Below are positions 53,657-62,951 of a DNA stretch of 64,000 nucleotides, piece by piece. A program made the translations under genes and the position numbers. Each line of letters opens with the position of its first letter. Within the stretch, counting starts at the first letter, position 1. Under the pieces are notes generated by a model. That model was given only the letters and a program-made list of their open reading frames with translations. It was not told the origin of the DNA and did no database searches. This DNA comes from Natronomonas marina (GTDB taxonomy: Archaea > Halobacteriota > Halobacteria > Halobacteriales > Haloarculaceae), in the NCBI RefSeq assembly GCF_024298905.1, contig NZ_CP101154.1, positions 1,054,001 through 1,118,000 on the forward strand, in the 5' to 3' direction.

Positions 53657-54469
53657 TCAGCCCGTGCGAAACGAGAAGTCCAGTGCGGGTGCCGAGTGCG
53701 TCAGGCTTCCCAGCGAGACGACGTCGACGCCCGTGGCGGCGTAGTCCGGCACCGTCTCGACGGTGATGCCGCCGGAGGCCTCCGCGAGCGCGTCGCCGTC
53801 GATCGCCTCGACGCCTCGCTCGGTCTCGGCCGGGGTCATGTTGTCCAGCAGGACGATATCGGCGCCCGCCTCGACGGCCCGCCGGGCGTCGGCCGGGCGC
53901 TCGACCTCGACCTCGATCTTCGTCGCAAAGGAGGCCCGCTCGCGGAACCGGGCGACGGCGGCCCCCATCCCCAGTTCCGCGACGTGGTTGTCCTTCACCA
54001 TCACCATGTGCGAGAGGTCGAGCCGGTGGGTGTCGCCGCCACCGGCGGCGATGGCGCGCTTCTCGACCCCGCGGAGGCCGGGCGTCGTCTTCCGCGTGCC
54101 GGCGACCCGGACCCCGTCGTCGACGGTTCGGGCGGCGTCGACCGCCCGGCGGGTCCGCGTGGCGACGCCGGCGGCGTGGCCCGCGACGTTGACCGCGACC
54201 CGCTCGCCCCGGAGTACGTCGCTGGCGGGGCCCTCGACTTCGAGGAGAGCGTCGCCGGATTCGAGCACCTCGCCGTTCTCGAGGCGGTCGAGTACGTCGA
54301 CGTCGAGGTACTCGAAGACGGCCGCCGCGGCGTCGAGGCCGGCCGCGACGCCGGTGTCCTTGGCGACCAGACGGCCGGTCGTCGTACCGTCGACGTCGTT
54401 GGTGACGTCGTGGTGGCCGAGGTCCTCCCGGAGCCACCGCTCGATTTGCGAGCGCTCAATCGGCGTCAA
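53657..54469 (-). CDS. nadC: Nicotinate-nucleotide pyrophosphorylase (carboxylating)
   Basis: This 270-residue protein starts at ATG 54467-54469, overlapping the end of nadB by 14 bases. It has LREDLGHHDVTND, then GTRKTTPGLRGVEKRAIAAG and HRLDLSHMVMVKDNHVAELG, the quinolinate- and PRPP-binding blocks, and VEVERPADARRAVEAGADIV with ASGGITVETVPDYA in the barrel. It turns quinolinate and PRPP into nicotinate mononucleotide. It is the last gene of the nadABC operon. Confidence 0.95.
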   Translation of the reverse strand: MTPIERSQIERWLREDLGHHDVTNDVDGTTTGRLVAKDTGVAAGLDAAAAVFEYLDVDVLDRLENGEVLESGDALLEVEGPASDVLRGERVAVNVAGHAAGVATRTRRAVDAARTVDDGVRVAGTRKTTPGLRGVEKRAIAAGGGDTHRLDLSHMVMVKDNHVAELGMGAAVARFRERASFATKIEVEVERPADARRAVEAGADIVLLDNMTPAETERGVEAIDGDALAEASGGITVETVPDYAATGVDVVSLGSLTHSAPALDFSFRTG

Positions 54470-56078
54470 CGGCGGCCCCCTCCGCGATGTGGTGACAGCC
54501 CCGCGAGCGGTCGTTCTCGGCCGCGGCCCGCGCCACGAGCAGCGCGGTCACGCAGGCGCCCCGCAGTTCGTACAGCGACCGGCTCGTCCGGGTGCGCGTG
54601 TAGGCGTCGACCTCGCCCTTCAGCCGCCGCAGGACGCCCGCCGCGCGGTTCAGATCCTCGGGCGTCCGGGTGATGCCGACGTACTCGTCCATCACGCGGC
54701 GGAGCCGGACGAACTTCTCGTCGGCGAAGCCCTCGGGCATGTCGGGGTCGCTGTCCAGCATCTCGGGCGCCTCGACGCGTTCGGCCTCGAAGCCGGCCGC
54801 GGCCTCGCCCGCGCGCAGGCCCCACACGAGCGACTCCAGCAGACTCGTCGAGGCCAGCCGGTTGGCGCCGTGGACGCCGGTCCGGGCGCACTCACCGACC
54901 GCAAAGAGGCGGTCCAGCGACGCCCGGCCCTCGGTGTCGACGTCGATGCCGCCACAGAGGAAGTGCTCGGCGGGCGCGACCGGAATCCCGTCGGCCGGGT
55001 CGACGCCACGGCGCTCGCACTCGGCGGCGAGGCCCGGGAACTCGTCCGCGAAGTCCAGCGGCGAGACGTCCAGGCGAACCTCGCCGGTCCGCTCGCGTTC
55101 CCGTTTCACGGCGCGGGCGACCACGTCCCGGGGCGCGAGTTCGGCGTCCTCGTGGTAGTCGGGCATGAACCGCTCGCCGCCGGGTGAGCGGCGCTCTCCC
55201 GAGCCTCCGCTCGCGTCGCTCGCGGAGACGTCCCCGTTCCGCAGCAGGGCGCCCTCGCCGCGGACGGCCTCGCTGAGGAGGAACGTGCCGCGGCCGTCCT
55301 CGCCGCCGGTCGCGGCCGCGTCCCCGGGGGCGAACGCCGTCGGGTGAAACTGGACGTACTCCATGTCCGCGACGTCGGCGCCGGCGAGTGCGGCCATGGC
55401 GATGCCGTCGCCGGTCGCCGTCCGTGGGTTCGTCGAGCGCCGGTAGCAGGAGCCGATGCCGCCCGTCGCCAGCACCGTCGCACCGGCGAAGCAGGGCGCC
55501 CACTCGCCGTCTCGCTCCAGCAGGGCGCCGTGGACGCGGCCCTCGTGGGTGAGGAGTTCGAGGGCGGCGGTGTCCTCCAGTACCTCGATTCGGTCGTGGT
55601 CGGCGAGGTGGTTCAGGAACGGCGCGAGCAGGTGCCGGCCGGTCGAGGCGTCGACGTGGAGGATGCGCGCCTCGCTGTGGGCGGCCTCGCGGCCGTAATC
55701 GGGTGACTCCCCACCGTCGAACTCGACGTCCAGCGTCTCGACGAAGACGTCGCGGACGGCGTCGTCGGCCTCCGAGACCAGCACGTCGACCGCCTCGGGG
55801 TCCGACAGGCCGTCGCCGGCCTCGAGGATGTCGGCCTTCAGTGCCTCGGGGTCGCCGCGGGCGACGGCGACGCCGCCCTGCGCCCAGTAGGAGGTCGACT
55901 CCTCCGGGCGGGCGGCCTTCGTCGCCAGCGTCACGTCGGCGCCGGCGCGGGCGCCCGCCAGCGCCGCGGCACACCCGGCGATGCCGCTGCCGACCACGAG
56001 CAGGTCCGTCGTTCGCTCGCGGGTCGCCTCGCTCCCCGCTCGCGTCTCCGGGACGCGTGGCGTCTCGCTGTCCCCCAT
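54456..56078 (-). CDS. nadB: L-aspartate oxidase
   Basis: This 540-residue protein is taken from ATG 56076-56078, two bases from the nadA stop, with the remaining upstream frame discarded. The FAD loop is LLVVGSGIAGCAAALAGARA near residue 27. RPEESTSYWAQGGVAVARGD is the conserved flavin-contact segment, and NRLASTSLLESLVWGLRAGE is the late family motif. The C-terminal helical part (LRRVMDEYVGITRTPEDLNR) is present. It oxidises L-aspartate to iminoaspartate for the quinolinate synthase. In this halophile the electron acceptor may be oxygen or fumarate. Confidence 0.94.
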   Translation of the reverse strand: MGDSETPRVPETRAGSEATRERTTDLLVVGSGIAGCAAALAGARAGADVTLATKAARPEESTSYWAQGGVAVARGDPEALKADILEAGDGLSDPEAVDVLVSEADDAVRDVFVETLDVEFDGGESPDYGREAAHSEARILHVDASTGRHLLAPFLNHLADHDRIEVLEDTAALELLTHEGRVHGALLERDGEWAPCFAGATVLATGGIGSCYRRSTNPRTATGDGIAMAALAGADVADMEYVQFHPTAFAPGDAAATGGEDGRGTFLLSEAVRGEGALLRNGDVSASDASGGSGERRSPGGERFMPDYHEDAELAPRDVVARAVKRERERTGEVRLDVSPLDFADEFPGLAAECERRGVDPADGIPVAPAEHFLCGGIDVDTEGRASLDRLFAVGECARTGVHGANRLASTSLLESLVWGLRAGEAAAGFEAERVEAPEMLDSDPDMPEGFADEKFVRLRRVMDEYVGITRTPEDLNRAAGVLRRLKGEVDAYTRTRTSRSLYELRGACVTALLVARAAAENDRSRGCHHIAEGAAVDAD

Positions 56079-56080
56079 GC

Positions 56081-57214
56081 TCACACCTCCAGCATCCGCT
56101 CCAGCGCCAGCGCCGCCAGTTCCTTCTCGCGGGGGTCGACCTCGACGACGTTGCGCTCGGTGCCGTCGGCCAGTTCCTCCAGCACCCACGTCAGGTAGTT
56201 GGGGTCGACCTGCCGCATCGCGTTGCAGTCCATGCAGGCGTCGCCACAGAGCGGCAGCACCTCGACCTCGGGGTGCCACCGCTGCAGGTGGTTCGTGAGG
56301 TGGATCTCCGTGCCGATGGCCCACGTCTCGCCGGGGTCGGCGTTCTCGACCGTCTCGCAGATGGTCGAGGTCGAACCCGCGACGTCGGCGGCCTCGACGA
56401 CCTCGCGGCGACACTCGGGGTGGACGATGACGTTTCCGTCCGGGTGTTCGGCGCGGAACGCCTCGACGTGGCCCTCGGTGAACCGCTCGTGGACCTGGCA
56501 GTAGCCGTCCCACAGGATTATGTCGGCGTCGGCCACCTCGGTGGCGTCGGCCGCCTCGGGGTCCCAGGGGTCCCACTCGGCGGTGGCGTCGGCCATCCCG
56601 AGTCGGTGGGCCGTGTTCTCGCCGAGGTGCTTGTCGGGCAGAAAGAGCACCTTGTCGCCGCGCTCGAAGGCGTACTCGAAGGCGTCGTGGGCGTTCGAGG
56701 ACGTACAGACCAGTCCGCCCTGCTCGGCGCAGAACGCCTTCAGGTCGGCGTAGCTGTTCATGTAGGTGATGGGGACGATGTCGGCGTCGGGGGCGGCCTC
56801 GTTCAGTTCCGTCCAGGCAGCGTCGACCTGCAGCGCCTCGGCCATCCCCGCCATCGGGCAGGAGGCCTCCATCGACGGCAGGACCACCGTCTGGTCGTCG
56901 TCGGTGATGATGTCGGCGGACTCGGCCATGAACGTCACGCCGCAGAAGACCACGTAGTCGGCGTCGGCCTCGGCGGCCCGCTTGCTCAACTGGTAGGAGT
57001 CGCCGATGAAGTCGGCGTGTTCGACGATCTCGCGCCGCTGGTAGTTGTGGCCGAGGACGACGACGTCGTCGCCCAGTTCCTCGCGGGCCGCCTCGATGCG
57101 TTCGGTCCGCTCGTCTTCCTCCAGGTCGCGGTACGCCGGCGGCAACTGCTCGAGGTCGTCGTACTTGAACAGACTCAGGTCGGTTTCGAGGTCGACCGTT
57201 TCCATTTCGGGCAT
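56081..57214 (-). CDS. nadA: Quinolinate synthase (4Fe-4S)
   Basis: This 377-residue protein starts at ATG 57212-57214. VVLGHNYQRREIVEHADFIG gives the first conserved block. The three cluster-ligand Cys lie in LVCTSSNAHD, VHPECRREV and CGDACMDCNAM. LFLPDKHLGENTAHR is a further hallmark. It condenses iminoaspartate with dihydroxyacetone phosphate to quinolinate. It leads the nadA-nadB-nadC operon, with a palindrome and TATA box in front. Confidence 0.96.
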   Translation of the reverse strand: MPEMETVDLETDLSLFKYDDLEQLPPAYRDLEEDERTERIEAAREELGDDVVVLGHNYQRREIVEHADFIGDSYQLSKRAAEADADYVVFCGVTFMAESADIITDDDQTVVLPSMEASCPMAGMAEALQVDAAWTELNEAAPDADIVPITYMNSYADLKAFCAEQGGLVCTSSNAHDAFEYAFERGDKVLFLPDKHLGENTAHRLGMADATAEWDPWDPEAADATEVADADIILWDGYCQVHERFTEGHVEAFRAEHPDGNVIVHPECRREVVEAADVAGSTSTICETVENADPGETWAIGTEIHLTNHLQRWHPEVEVLPLCGDACMDCNAMRQVDPNYLTWVLEELADGTERNVVEVDPREKELAALALERMLEV

Positions 57215-57257
57215 GAGTGGTACCTCGTGGGGTTGCTCCGCCTACGAACGGGACTAT

Positions 57258-57282
57258 TGATAAAATTTCGTCTTCAAAGACG
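57258..57282 (-). promoter_or_regulatory. nadABC promoter with abutting palindrome
   Basis: On the minus strand TTTTATCA (57258-57265) is a TATA-like element about 47 bases before nadA. Directly upstream lies a perfect palindrome, CGTCTT-CA-AAGACG (57269-57282), where a repressor would block TFB/TBP binding. NAD synthesis genes are often repressed by niacin or NAD sensors, so this is a candidate operator. Confidence 0.5.
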
Positions 57283-57362
57283 GAGTCGGAGAGAAGGTAT
57301 TGCCGCTAACCGGAGAGTAGAGAGAAGAACAGTTAGTGAACCGCGCGACCGTTGGAAGACGT

Positions 57363-59216
57363 TCAGTCGTACGTCTCCCGCTCGGCGACCTGGACCTCCG
57401 TCCCGTCGGCGGTGGCGACGACCCGCTCGGTGCCGTCGACGACCCGGTTCTCCAGGCGGAGGTCGTCGACCGCGACCGACTCGTTGGTCGCCGGGAGCGG
57501 CGCCGACCCGACCGTCGACCCGTTATCGAGGACCCGGAGTTCGAAGCCGTCGGTCGTCGGCGCGAGTTCGACCCCGTGGCCGTCGATGCGGGCGCTCGCC
57601 CGGGACGGCAGCGAGCGGTACGACCGGGTCCGCTCGCCGTCGTGAGTCAGGTCGACGGCGTAGACGCTGTCGTTGCCGACGACCTCCCAGCCCGTCCGGT
57701 TGGCCTCGACGGTCGCCCGCCAGCCGACCCCGCCGACGACGACCGTCCGGTTGCCCGCGAAGGCCAGCGACTCCTCGCGGACCGCGACCGTCCACAGTTC
57801 CCGGTCGGTGCTCGTGACGACTACCCCGGAGGCGTTGGCGGCCTCGGTCTCGTTGCCGACGCCGACCAGCGAGTCTCGCTCGACGGTGACGTTCTCGGCG
57901 TAGGCGACATCGTAGTCGCGGACCTCGACCGTCTCGGCGCCGGGGACGCCCCCGTCGGTGACGACGACGAGCCCCGCCGGAACCGCGGGCGCGGCGACGA
58001 GGATGGCGGCGACGGCGACGGCTGCCGCGGCGGTCCGGCGCCGGGAGACCGGCGAGCGGACGACCGAATCGGGCAGAAGCGGCGGCAGCGCGGGCAGCGC
58101 CAGCACCGCGCCGACGAGGACGAGGATGCCGACCGAGAGCCCGACGAGTTCGCCCTCCAGAACGATTCCCGCGACGGCGCCGGCGGTGCCAACGACGACG
58201 ACGGCGAGCCACACTCCCGCGAGTTGGCGGCGGGTCGGCCGCCGGGGTAGCACGGCGAGCGGCTTGGGGAGCGGCCGCGGGCTGGCACCCGCCGCCGCGG
58301 CCACGAGCACCGAGAGCACCGACACGAGCGCGACGCCCGCGGCCCGGTACAGCACGAACGTCTCGCCCTCGAACCACACCAGGAGCCACAGCGACTGCAC
58401 GATCCCGAGCAGGAACGTGCCGGCGAAGACGCGGTCCAGCGCCGGCCGGCGCCCGCGACGCCGAAGCAGCCACGCGCCGACGGCGACGCCCACGAGGAAC
58501 CCGAGCATGTGCGCCTGGAAGGCGATGGAGGCCCACGGCGGCGGCGACGGCGCGCCGGCCTCGACGCCCGCCCGCACCACCGGATCGAGGAAGGCGGTGT
58601 AGACCGTCCGGATTGCGCTGGCGGCGACGAGCGCCAGAACCGTCGACAGCGGGTAGTTCACTACGGCCAGACCCGCGATGGCGAAGACGGCACCCGAGAA
58701 ACCCAGTCCCGGCCCGAAGGACAGCGCCGCCGTCAGGAAGGCTGCGACGAGCAGGACGCCCGGGAAGACGACGAGCGCCCGGACCGCGGGGTTTGCGAGC
58801 ACGCCCCCCGACCCGTCCCGGCCGCCGAGCCGCGTCCGGCGCCGGCGCGAGGGCGCGTAGTGGCCCCAGGCGTACTCGGCGATGGGGGCGAACGCCAGCG
58901 TCGCCGTCATGTTCCCGACGAGGTGGCCCGGCGACCCGTGGGCGATGCCGGCCGTCAGGATGCCGGTCGGGTAGAGGTACGACCACGTTACGAAGGGAAA
59001 GACGACGGGCGAGGCCCACGCCTCGAGGCCGCTCTGGGCCAGCAGGTAGAAGCCGACGACGACGGCGACCGTGACGAAGGTTCCCCACGGGACGCCGTAG
59101 ACGAGTCGGTCCGAGAGCCGCACACGCCAGCGACCGCGGCCCTCGTAGTACCAGACGACCGCGAACGCGAACACCAGAGCGACGGCGAGACCGACCCGGG
59201 AAGGCGTTGCGAGCAT
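57363..59216 (-). CDS. Rhomboid-family intramembrane serine protease with large C-terminal part
   Basis: This 617-residue protein starts at ATG 59214-59216. The rhomboid core has HGSPGHLVGNMTATLAF (His and Asn of the oxyanion region), GPGLGFSGAVFAIAGLAV with the catalytic Ser in GFSGA, and FQAHMLGFLVGVAVGAWLL with the catalytic His. About five further membrane helices follow, and then a soluble domain from about residue 430 of beta-rich character, probably outside the cell. The domain after the protease core is not recognised. Rhomboids cut membrane-spanning substrates. Haloarchaeal rhomboids have been tied to S-layer glycoprotein maturation, so a link to the glycan genes is possible. Confidence 0.85.
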   Translation of the reverse strand: MLATPSRVGLAVALVFAFAVVWYYEGRGRWRVRLSDRLVYGVPWGTFVTVAVVVGFYLLAQSGLEAWASPVVFPFVTWSYLYPTGILTAGIAHGSPGHLVGNMTATLAFAPIAEYAWGHYAPSRRRRTRLGGRDGSGGVLANPAVRALVVFPGVLLVAAFLTAALSFGPGLGFSGAVFAIAGLAVVNYPLSTVLALVAASAIRTVYTAFLDPVVRAGVEAGAPSPPPWASIAFQAHMLGFLVGVAVGAWLLRRRGRRPALDRVFAGTFLLGIVQSLWLLVWFEGETFVLYRAAGVALVSVLSVLVAAAAGASPRPLPKPLAVLPRRPTRRQLAGVWLAVVVVGTAGAVAGIVLEGELVGLSVGILVLVGAVLALPALPPLLPDSVVRSPVSRRRTAAAAVAVAAILVAAPAVPAGLVVVTDGGVPGAETVEVRDYDVAYAENVTVERDSLVGVGNETEAANASGVVVTSTDRELWTVAVREESLAFAGNRTVVVGGVGWRATVEANRTGWEVVGNDSVYAVDLTHDGERTRSYRSLPSRASARIDGHGVELAPTTDGFELRVLDNGSTVGSAPLPATNESVAVDDLRLENRVVDGTERVVATADGTEVQVAERETYD

Positions 59217-59274
59217 CGTCGCCGGGTTCGAACGCCGTCGTCAAATAACCGACTCTTTCGGGTTGCCGGCGCCC

Positions 59275-60783
59275 TCACGCCTCGTAGACGACCGCGCCGT
59301 CGACGACCGTCATCGCCACCTCGACGTCGGCGATGGCGTCGTCGTCGACCGCCCACGGCGACGACCCGAGGACGACGAAGTCCGCCCGCTTGCCCGGTTC
59401 GACGGTGCCGAACCGGTCCTCGTCGTGGCCGGCGTGGGCCGCCCCCGAGGTGTAGGCCCGCAGCGCCTCGGTGACCCCCAGTCGCTGGCGCGGGTCCGGT
59501 GCCGTCACCGTCCCCTGGACGCCGTACAGCGGGTCCATCGGCATACAATCGCTGCCGAACGCCAGCGGCACGCCCGCCTCGAGTACCTCGGCGAAGGGGT
59601 TCGAGGCCGCGGTCCGTTCCTCGCCGAGGCGCTCCTCGTAGAGACCGCCCGCCCGCGCCCACCGCAGGAAGTTCGGCTGCATCGAGGCGACGGCATGGAA
59701 CTCCTCGACGTCCCGGTCCGCCGGCAGCAGTTCGGCGTGCTCGATGCGGTGGCGCGCCTCGGGGTCGTCGGGCAGGGCGTCCAGCGCCGCACCGACCGCC
59801 TCGTCGCCGATGGCGTGGACCGCCAGTTGCATCCCCAGTTCCTCGGCCCGGTCGACCACCTCCGCGAGTTCGGCCGGCGGCACGACCCACTCGCCGGTTC
59901 CCTCGCGGTCGGCGTACGGTTCCGAGAGCTTCGCCGTCCCCGCGCCCAGCGAGCCGTCGGTGTAGGTCTTGATGCCGCCCACCTCGACGTACTCGCCGCC
60001 GTGGTTCGTCACGAGACCGGTCTCCTCGACAGCGTCGAGGTGGTCCGCCCAGTAGTAGAGCCGGACCCGAAGGTCCAGTTCGTCGTCGACGGCCAGTTCG
60101 CGGTAGGCCGCCGGCGCGTCCGAGTGTCGCACCATGTCGTGGACGCCGGTGACGCCGTGTTCGTGGGCGTAGTCGCGGGCCGCCGCGATCAGCTCCCGCG
60201 TCTCCTCGCGGTCCGGCGCCGTCTCCATGCGGAGGAACTCCGCGGCGTCCTCCCGGACCACCCCCGTCGGCTCGCCGCCCTCGCGGACGACGCCCGCCTC
60301 GGGCAACTCCTCGCCGTACCGCTCGAGGACGACGGAGTTGACCGACGCGGTGTGGAGGTCCTCCCGGAAGGCGACGACCGGCCGGTCGGCGGCGACCGAG
60401 TCCAGTTCCTCGCGGGTGAGGTACGTCCCGGCGGGCCAGGTCGACTCGTCGTAGCCGTAGCCGAGCACCCACTCCTCGCCCGCCGCCTCGCGGAGCAACT
60501 CAAGGGCCGCCTCGCGGTCGTCGGCCGCCCCGAGGTCGGCGTGGACGAGCCGCCGACCGACCACCTCCATGTGCGTGTGGGCGTCGACGAACCCCGGCAG
60601 GAGGACGCCCCCCTCGCAGTCGACCACGTCGGTCTCGACGCCGGTCAGGAACTCTATCTCGTACTCCGAATCGACCCGAACCACGCGGCCGTCCCGGACG
60701 GCGACGGCCTCCTCGACCTCGTCGGGGTCGGCCAGCGTGTGCACCTCGGCGTTCACGAACACCCGGTCGGCCGCCTCTGTCAT
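59275..60783 (-). CDS. Amidohydrolase family protein (YtcJ-like)
   Basis: This 502-residue protein is taken from ATG 60781-60783. The metal site begins LLPGFVDAHTHMEVVGRRLV (HxH). GYGYDESTWPAGTYLTREEL and YVEVGGIKTYTDGSLGAGTA are hallmarks of the YtcJ-like group. LAVHAIGDEAVGAAL and RIEHAELL carry later His ligands, and FGSDCMPMDPLYGVQ the final Asp. Such enzymes hydrolyse exocyclic amides or carbamates and related bonds. The natural substrate is unknown. It lies 58 bases upstream of the rhomboid gene on the same strand. Confidence 0.88.
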   Translation of the reverse strand: MTEAADRVFVNAEVHTLADPDEVEEAVAVRDGRVVRVDSEYEIEFLTGVETDVVDCEGGVLLPGFVDAHTHMEVVGRRLVHADLGAADDREAALELLREAAGEEWVLGYGYDESTWPAGTYLTREELDSVAADRPVVAFREDLHTASVNSVVLERYGEELPEAGVVREGGEPTGVVREDAAEFLRMETAPDREETRELIAAARDYAHEHGVTGVHDMVRHSDAPAAYRELAVDDELDLRVRLYYWADHLDAVEETGLVTNHGGEYVEVGGIKTYTDGSLGAGTAKLSEPYADREGTGEWVVPPAELAEVVDRAEELGMQLAVHAIGDEAVGAALDALPDDPEARHRIEHAELLPADRDVEEFHAVASMQPNFLRWARAGGLYEERLGEERTAASNPFAEVLEAGVPLAFGSDCMPMDPLYGVQGTVTAPDPRQRLGVTEALRAYTSGAAHAGHDEDRFGTVEPGKRADFVVLGSSPWAVDDDAIADVEVAMTVVDGAVVYEA

Positions 60784-60872
60784 ACCGGAAGCGGGGGCGC
60801 CAGCGTCTTGAAACCCGCCGGGGTCGCGGCCAGGGACGGAAGCCCTTAGTCGCCTGCCCGCGAGGCGCCGGT

Positions 60873-62081
60873 ATGGACGCAGAGGACCTCGCCGACCGGG
60901 TGCGGAACGGCGACGTGCGCCTGCACGAACTCGAACAGCACGCCGACGCCGACGTCGCCGCCGAGGCCCGCCGACTGCTCGTGGCCGCCGAAACCGGCGC
61001 CGACCTCGACGCGGTCGGCGCATACACCTTCGACGCCGCCGACGCCGACCCGAACGTGGAGAACATGCTCGGGGCGGCCCAGGTACCGATGGGCGTCGTC
61101 GGTCCCGTCCGCATCGACGGCGGCGCCGTCGAGGGGTCGAAGTACCTCCCGATGGCGACGACGGAGGGCGCGCTCGTCGCCTCGGTCAACCGCGGCTGTG
61201 CGGCCCTCCGGGCTGCGGACGGTGCCACCGCTCGCGTCCTGAAGAACGCGATGACGCGGGCCCCCGTCTTCCGGGTCGGTGACGTCGGTGAGGCCGGCGA
61301 AGTCGCGTCGTGGGTCCGGGCCAACGCCGAGCGACTGGCGGAGGCCGCCGAGTCGACGACGAGCCACGGCCGGTTGCGCGACGTGACGCCCTACGTCGTC
61401 GGCGACAGCGTCTTCCTCCGGTTCGCCTACGACACCAAGGACGCCATGGGGATGAACATGGCCACCATCGCCACGGAGGCCGCCTGCGACATCGTCGAGT
61501 CCGAGACGCCGGCCGAACTGGTCGCGCTGTCGGGCAACCTCTGTTCGGACAAGAAACCCGCCGCCATAAACAGCGTCGAGGGTCGCGGCCGGACCGTCGC
61601 CGCCGACGTCGAACTGCCGCGGGAGGTCGTCGAGGGCTACTTCGACACCACGCCGGAGGCCATCGTCGAGGCCAACACCCGGAAGAACCTCGTCGGGTCG
61701 GCGAAGGCCGGGTCGCTGGGGTTCAACGCCCACGCCGCCAACACCGTCGCCGCCGCGTTCCTGGCGACCGGCCAGGACGTCGCCCAGGTCGTCGAGGGAG
61801 CCAACGCCATCACGACCGCCGACGTGCGGGGAGATGACCTCTACGCCAGCCTGACGCTGGCCTCGCTGGAGGTCGGCACCGTCGGCGGCGGGACGAAGCT
61901 CCCGACGCAGGCCGAGTCCCTCGACGTCGTCGGGGTCCGGGGCGGCGGCGACCCCGCCGGCTCGAACGCCGACGCCCTCGCGGAGGTCATCGCGGCCGCC
62001 GCCCTCGGCGGCGAACTGTCGCTGCTCGGCGCGCTCGCCTCCGACAACCTCGCTAGCGCCCACGAGGAACTGGGCCGGTAG
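60873..62081 (+). CDS. hmgA: HMG-CoA reductase (class I)
   Basis: This 402-residue protein starts at ATG 60873. Catalytic residues of class I enzymes are present: E98 in MATTEGALVASVNRG, K227 in CSDKKPAAINS, D302 in TGQDVAQVVEG and H397 in the C-terminal ASAHEELGR. It makes mevalonate from HMG-CoA with NADPH, the committed step to archaeal isoprenoid lipids and dolichol. It is soluble, with no membrane anchor. Divergent from the amidohydrolase with 89 bases between starts. Confidence 0.96.
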   Translation: MDAEDLADRVRNGDVRLHELEQHADADVAAEARRLLVAAETGADLDAVGAYTFDAADADPNVENMLGAAQVPMGVVGPVRIDGGAVEGSKYLPMATTEGALVASVNRGCAALRAADGATARVLKNAMTRAPVFRVGDVGEAGEVASWVRANAERLAEAAESTTSHGRLRDVTPYVVGDSVFLRFAYDTKDAMGMNMATIATEAACDIVESETPAELVALSGNLCSDKKPAAINSVEGRGRTVAADVELPREVVEGYFDTTPEAIVEANTRKNLVGSAKAGSLGFNAHAANTVAAAFLATGQDVAQVVEGANAITTADVRGDDLYASLTLASLEVGTVGGGTKLPTQAESLDVVGVRGGGDPAGSNADALAEVIAAAALGGELSLLGALASDNLASAHEELGR

Positions 62082-62123
62082 GGAGCGGTCGCTCGCCCGG
62101 CGAGTGCGGTCCGGCAGGCCCCG

Positions 62124-62444
62124 TCAGGTCGCGGCGTCGATGCGCTGGCTCACCTGCAGCGCGAGGCCGGCCACGAGCAGCGAGCCGATCCCGAGGAGAG
62201 CGACCGGACCGGAGCCGACGTCGACGACGCCGAAGAAGGCGAGCGCGAGCGCGAAGAACCCCCAGCCGGCGGCGGCACGATGCTCGTCGCCGACGAAGTG
62301 GACGACCGCCGCCCCGAGGAGGACGGTGGCGCCGACGCCGACGAAGAGGGCGTTCGGGATGTCGAACGCGATGTCGCCGAAGAGGACGACGCCCAGGCCG
62401 CCGAAGACGAGCGGACGGCTGTACGTCGTCGGTTCTCGTTCCAT
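62124..62444 (-). CDS. Small multi-pass membrane protein
   Basis: This 106-residue protein starts at ATG 62442-62444. It has four hydrophobic segments (LVFGGLGVVLFGDIAF, LFVGVGATVLLGAAVVHFV, WGFFALALAFFGVVDVG and LLGIGSLLVAGLALQVS). No family is recognised. Convergent with hmgA and separated from the next minus-strand gene by 87 bases. Confidence 0.66.
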   Translation of the reverse strand: MEREPTTYSRPLVFGGLGVVLFGDIAFDIPNALFVGVGATVLLGAAVVHFVGDEHRAAAGWGFFALALAFFGVVDVGSGPVALLGIGSLLVAGLALQVSQRIDAAT

Positions 62445-62531
62445 ACGCGCACATGGGCCGACCGCTACAAATCCTCGTCGGAGTCGGTCGCCCGTCGAGC
62501 GCCGTCCGGCGCGACCGCGCCCGGAGGGAGT

Positions 62532-62951
62532 TCACAGTTTCCGGGTCTCGGCGACCAGAAACAGCGCCCCGCCGAGGACGACCGCCAGTCCGAGCGCCAC
62601 CAGCCCCGGACTGCCGACCCCCGCCGCGAGGAACAGCGCGCCGAAGCCGACGGCACCGATAGCGTGCGCCAGGCCGCGGAGCCGAAAGCCCCGCAGGAGG
62701 TAGACCGGCGCGCCGACGGCGAACCCGAACGACAGCACGCCCGCCGAGAGCACGAACGTCGGCATCCGGGTCCCGAGAACCGAGACCGTCCGGACGGTCG
62801 GCGCGATGACGAGCAGAAAGCCCGCGAGACCGACGAGCGTGCCGACGACCGCGGAGGCAGGGTCGACCGCCGAGAGCGACGGCCGACCGCCCGACCCCGA
62901 CGCCCCCGGGTCGTCCCACGCCTCGTCGGGTTCCCACTCGTCGTCGCTCAC
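62532..62951 (-). CDS. Membrane protein (GTG start overlapping upstream stop)
   Basis: This 139-residue protein is taken from GTG 62949-62951 (encoding MSDDEWEPDEAWDD), whose last bases overlap the TGA of the upstream gene in a GTGA arrangement. An ATG five codons earlier is possible but would lie further inside that gene. An acidic, Gly/Ser-rich N-terminus of about 30 residues is followed by four or five helices (SAVVGTLVGLAGFLLVIAP onward). Function unknown. Translational coupling to the DUF5817-like gene is likely. Confidence 0.68.
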   Translation of the reverse strand: MSDDEWEPDEAWDDPGASGSGGRPSLSAVDPASAVVGTLVGLAGFLLVIAPTVRTVSVLGTRMPTFVLSAGVLSFGFAVGAPVYLLRGFRLRGLAHAIGAVGFGALFLAAGVGSPGLVALGLAVVLGGALFLVAETRKL

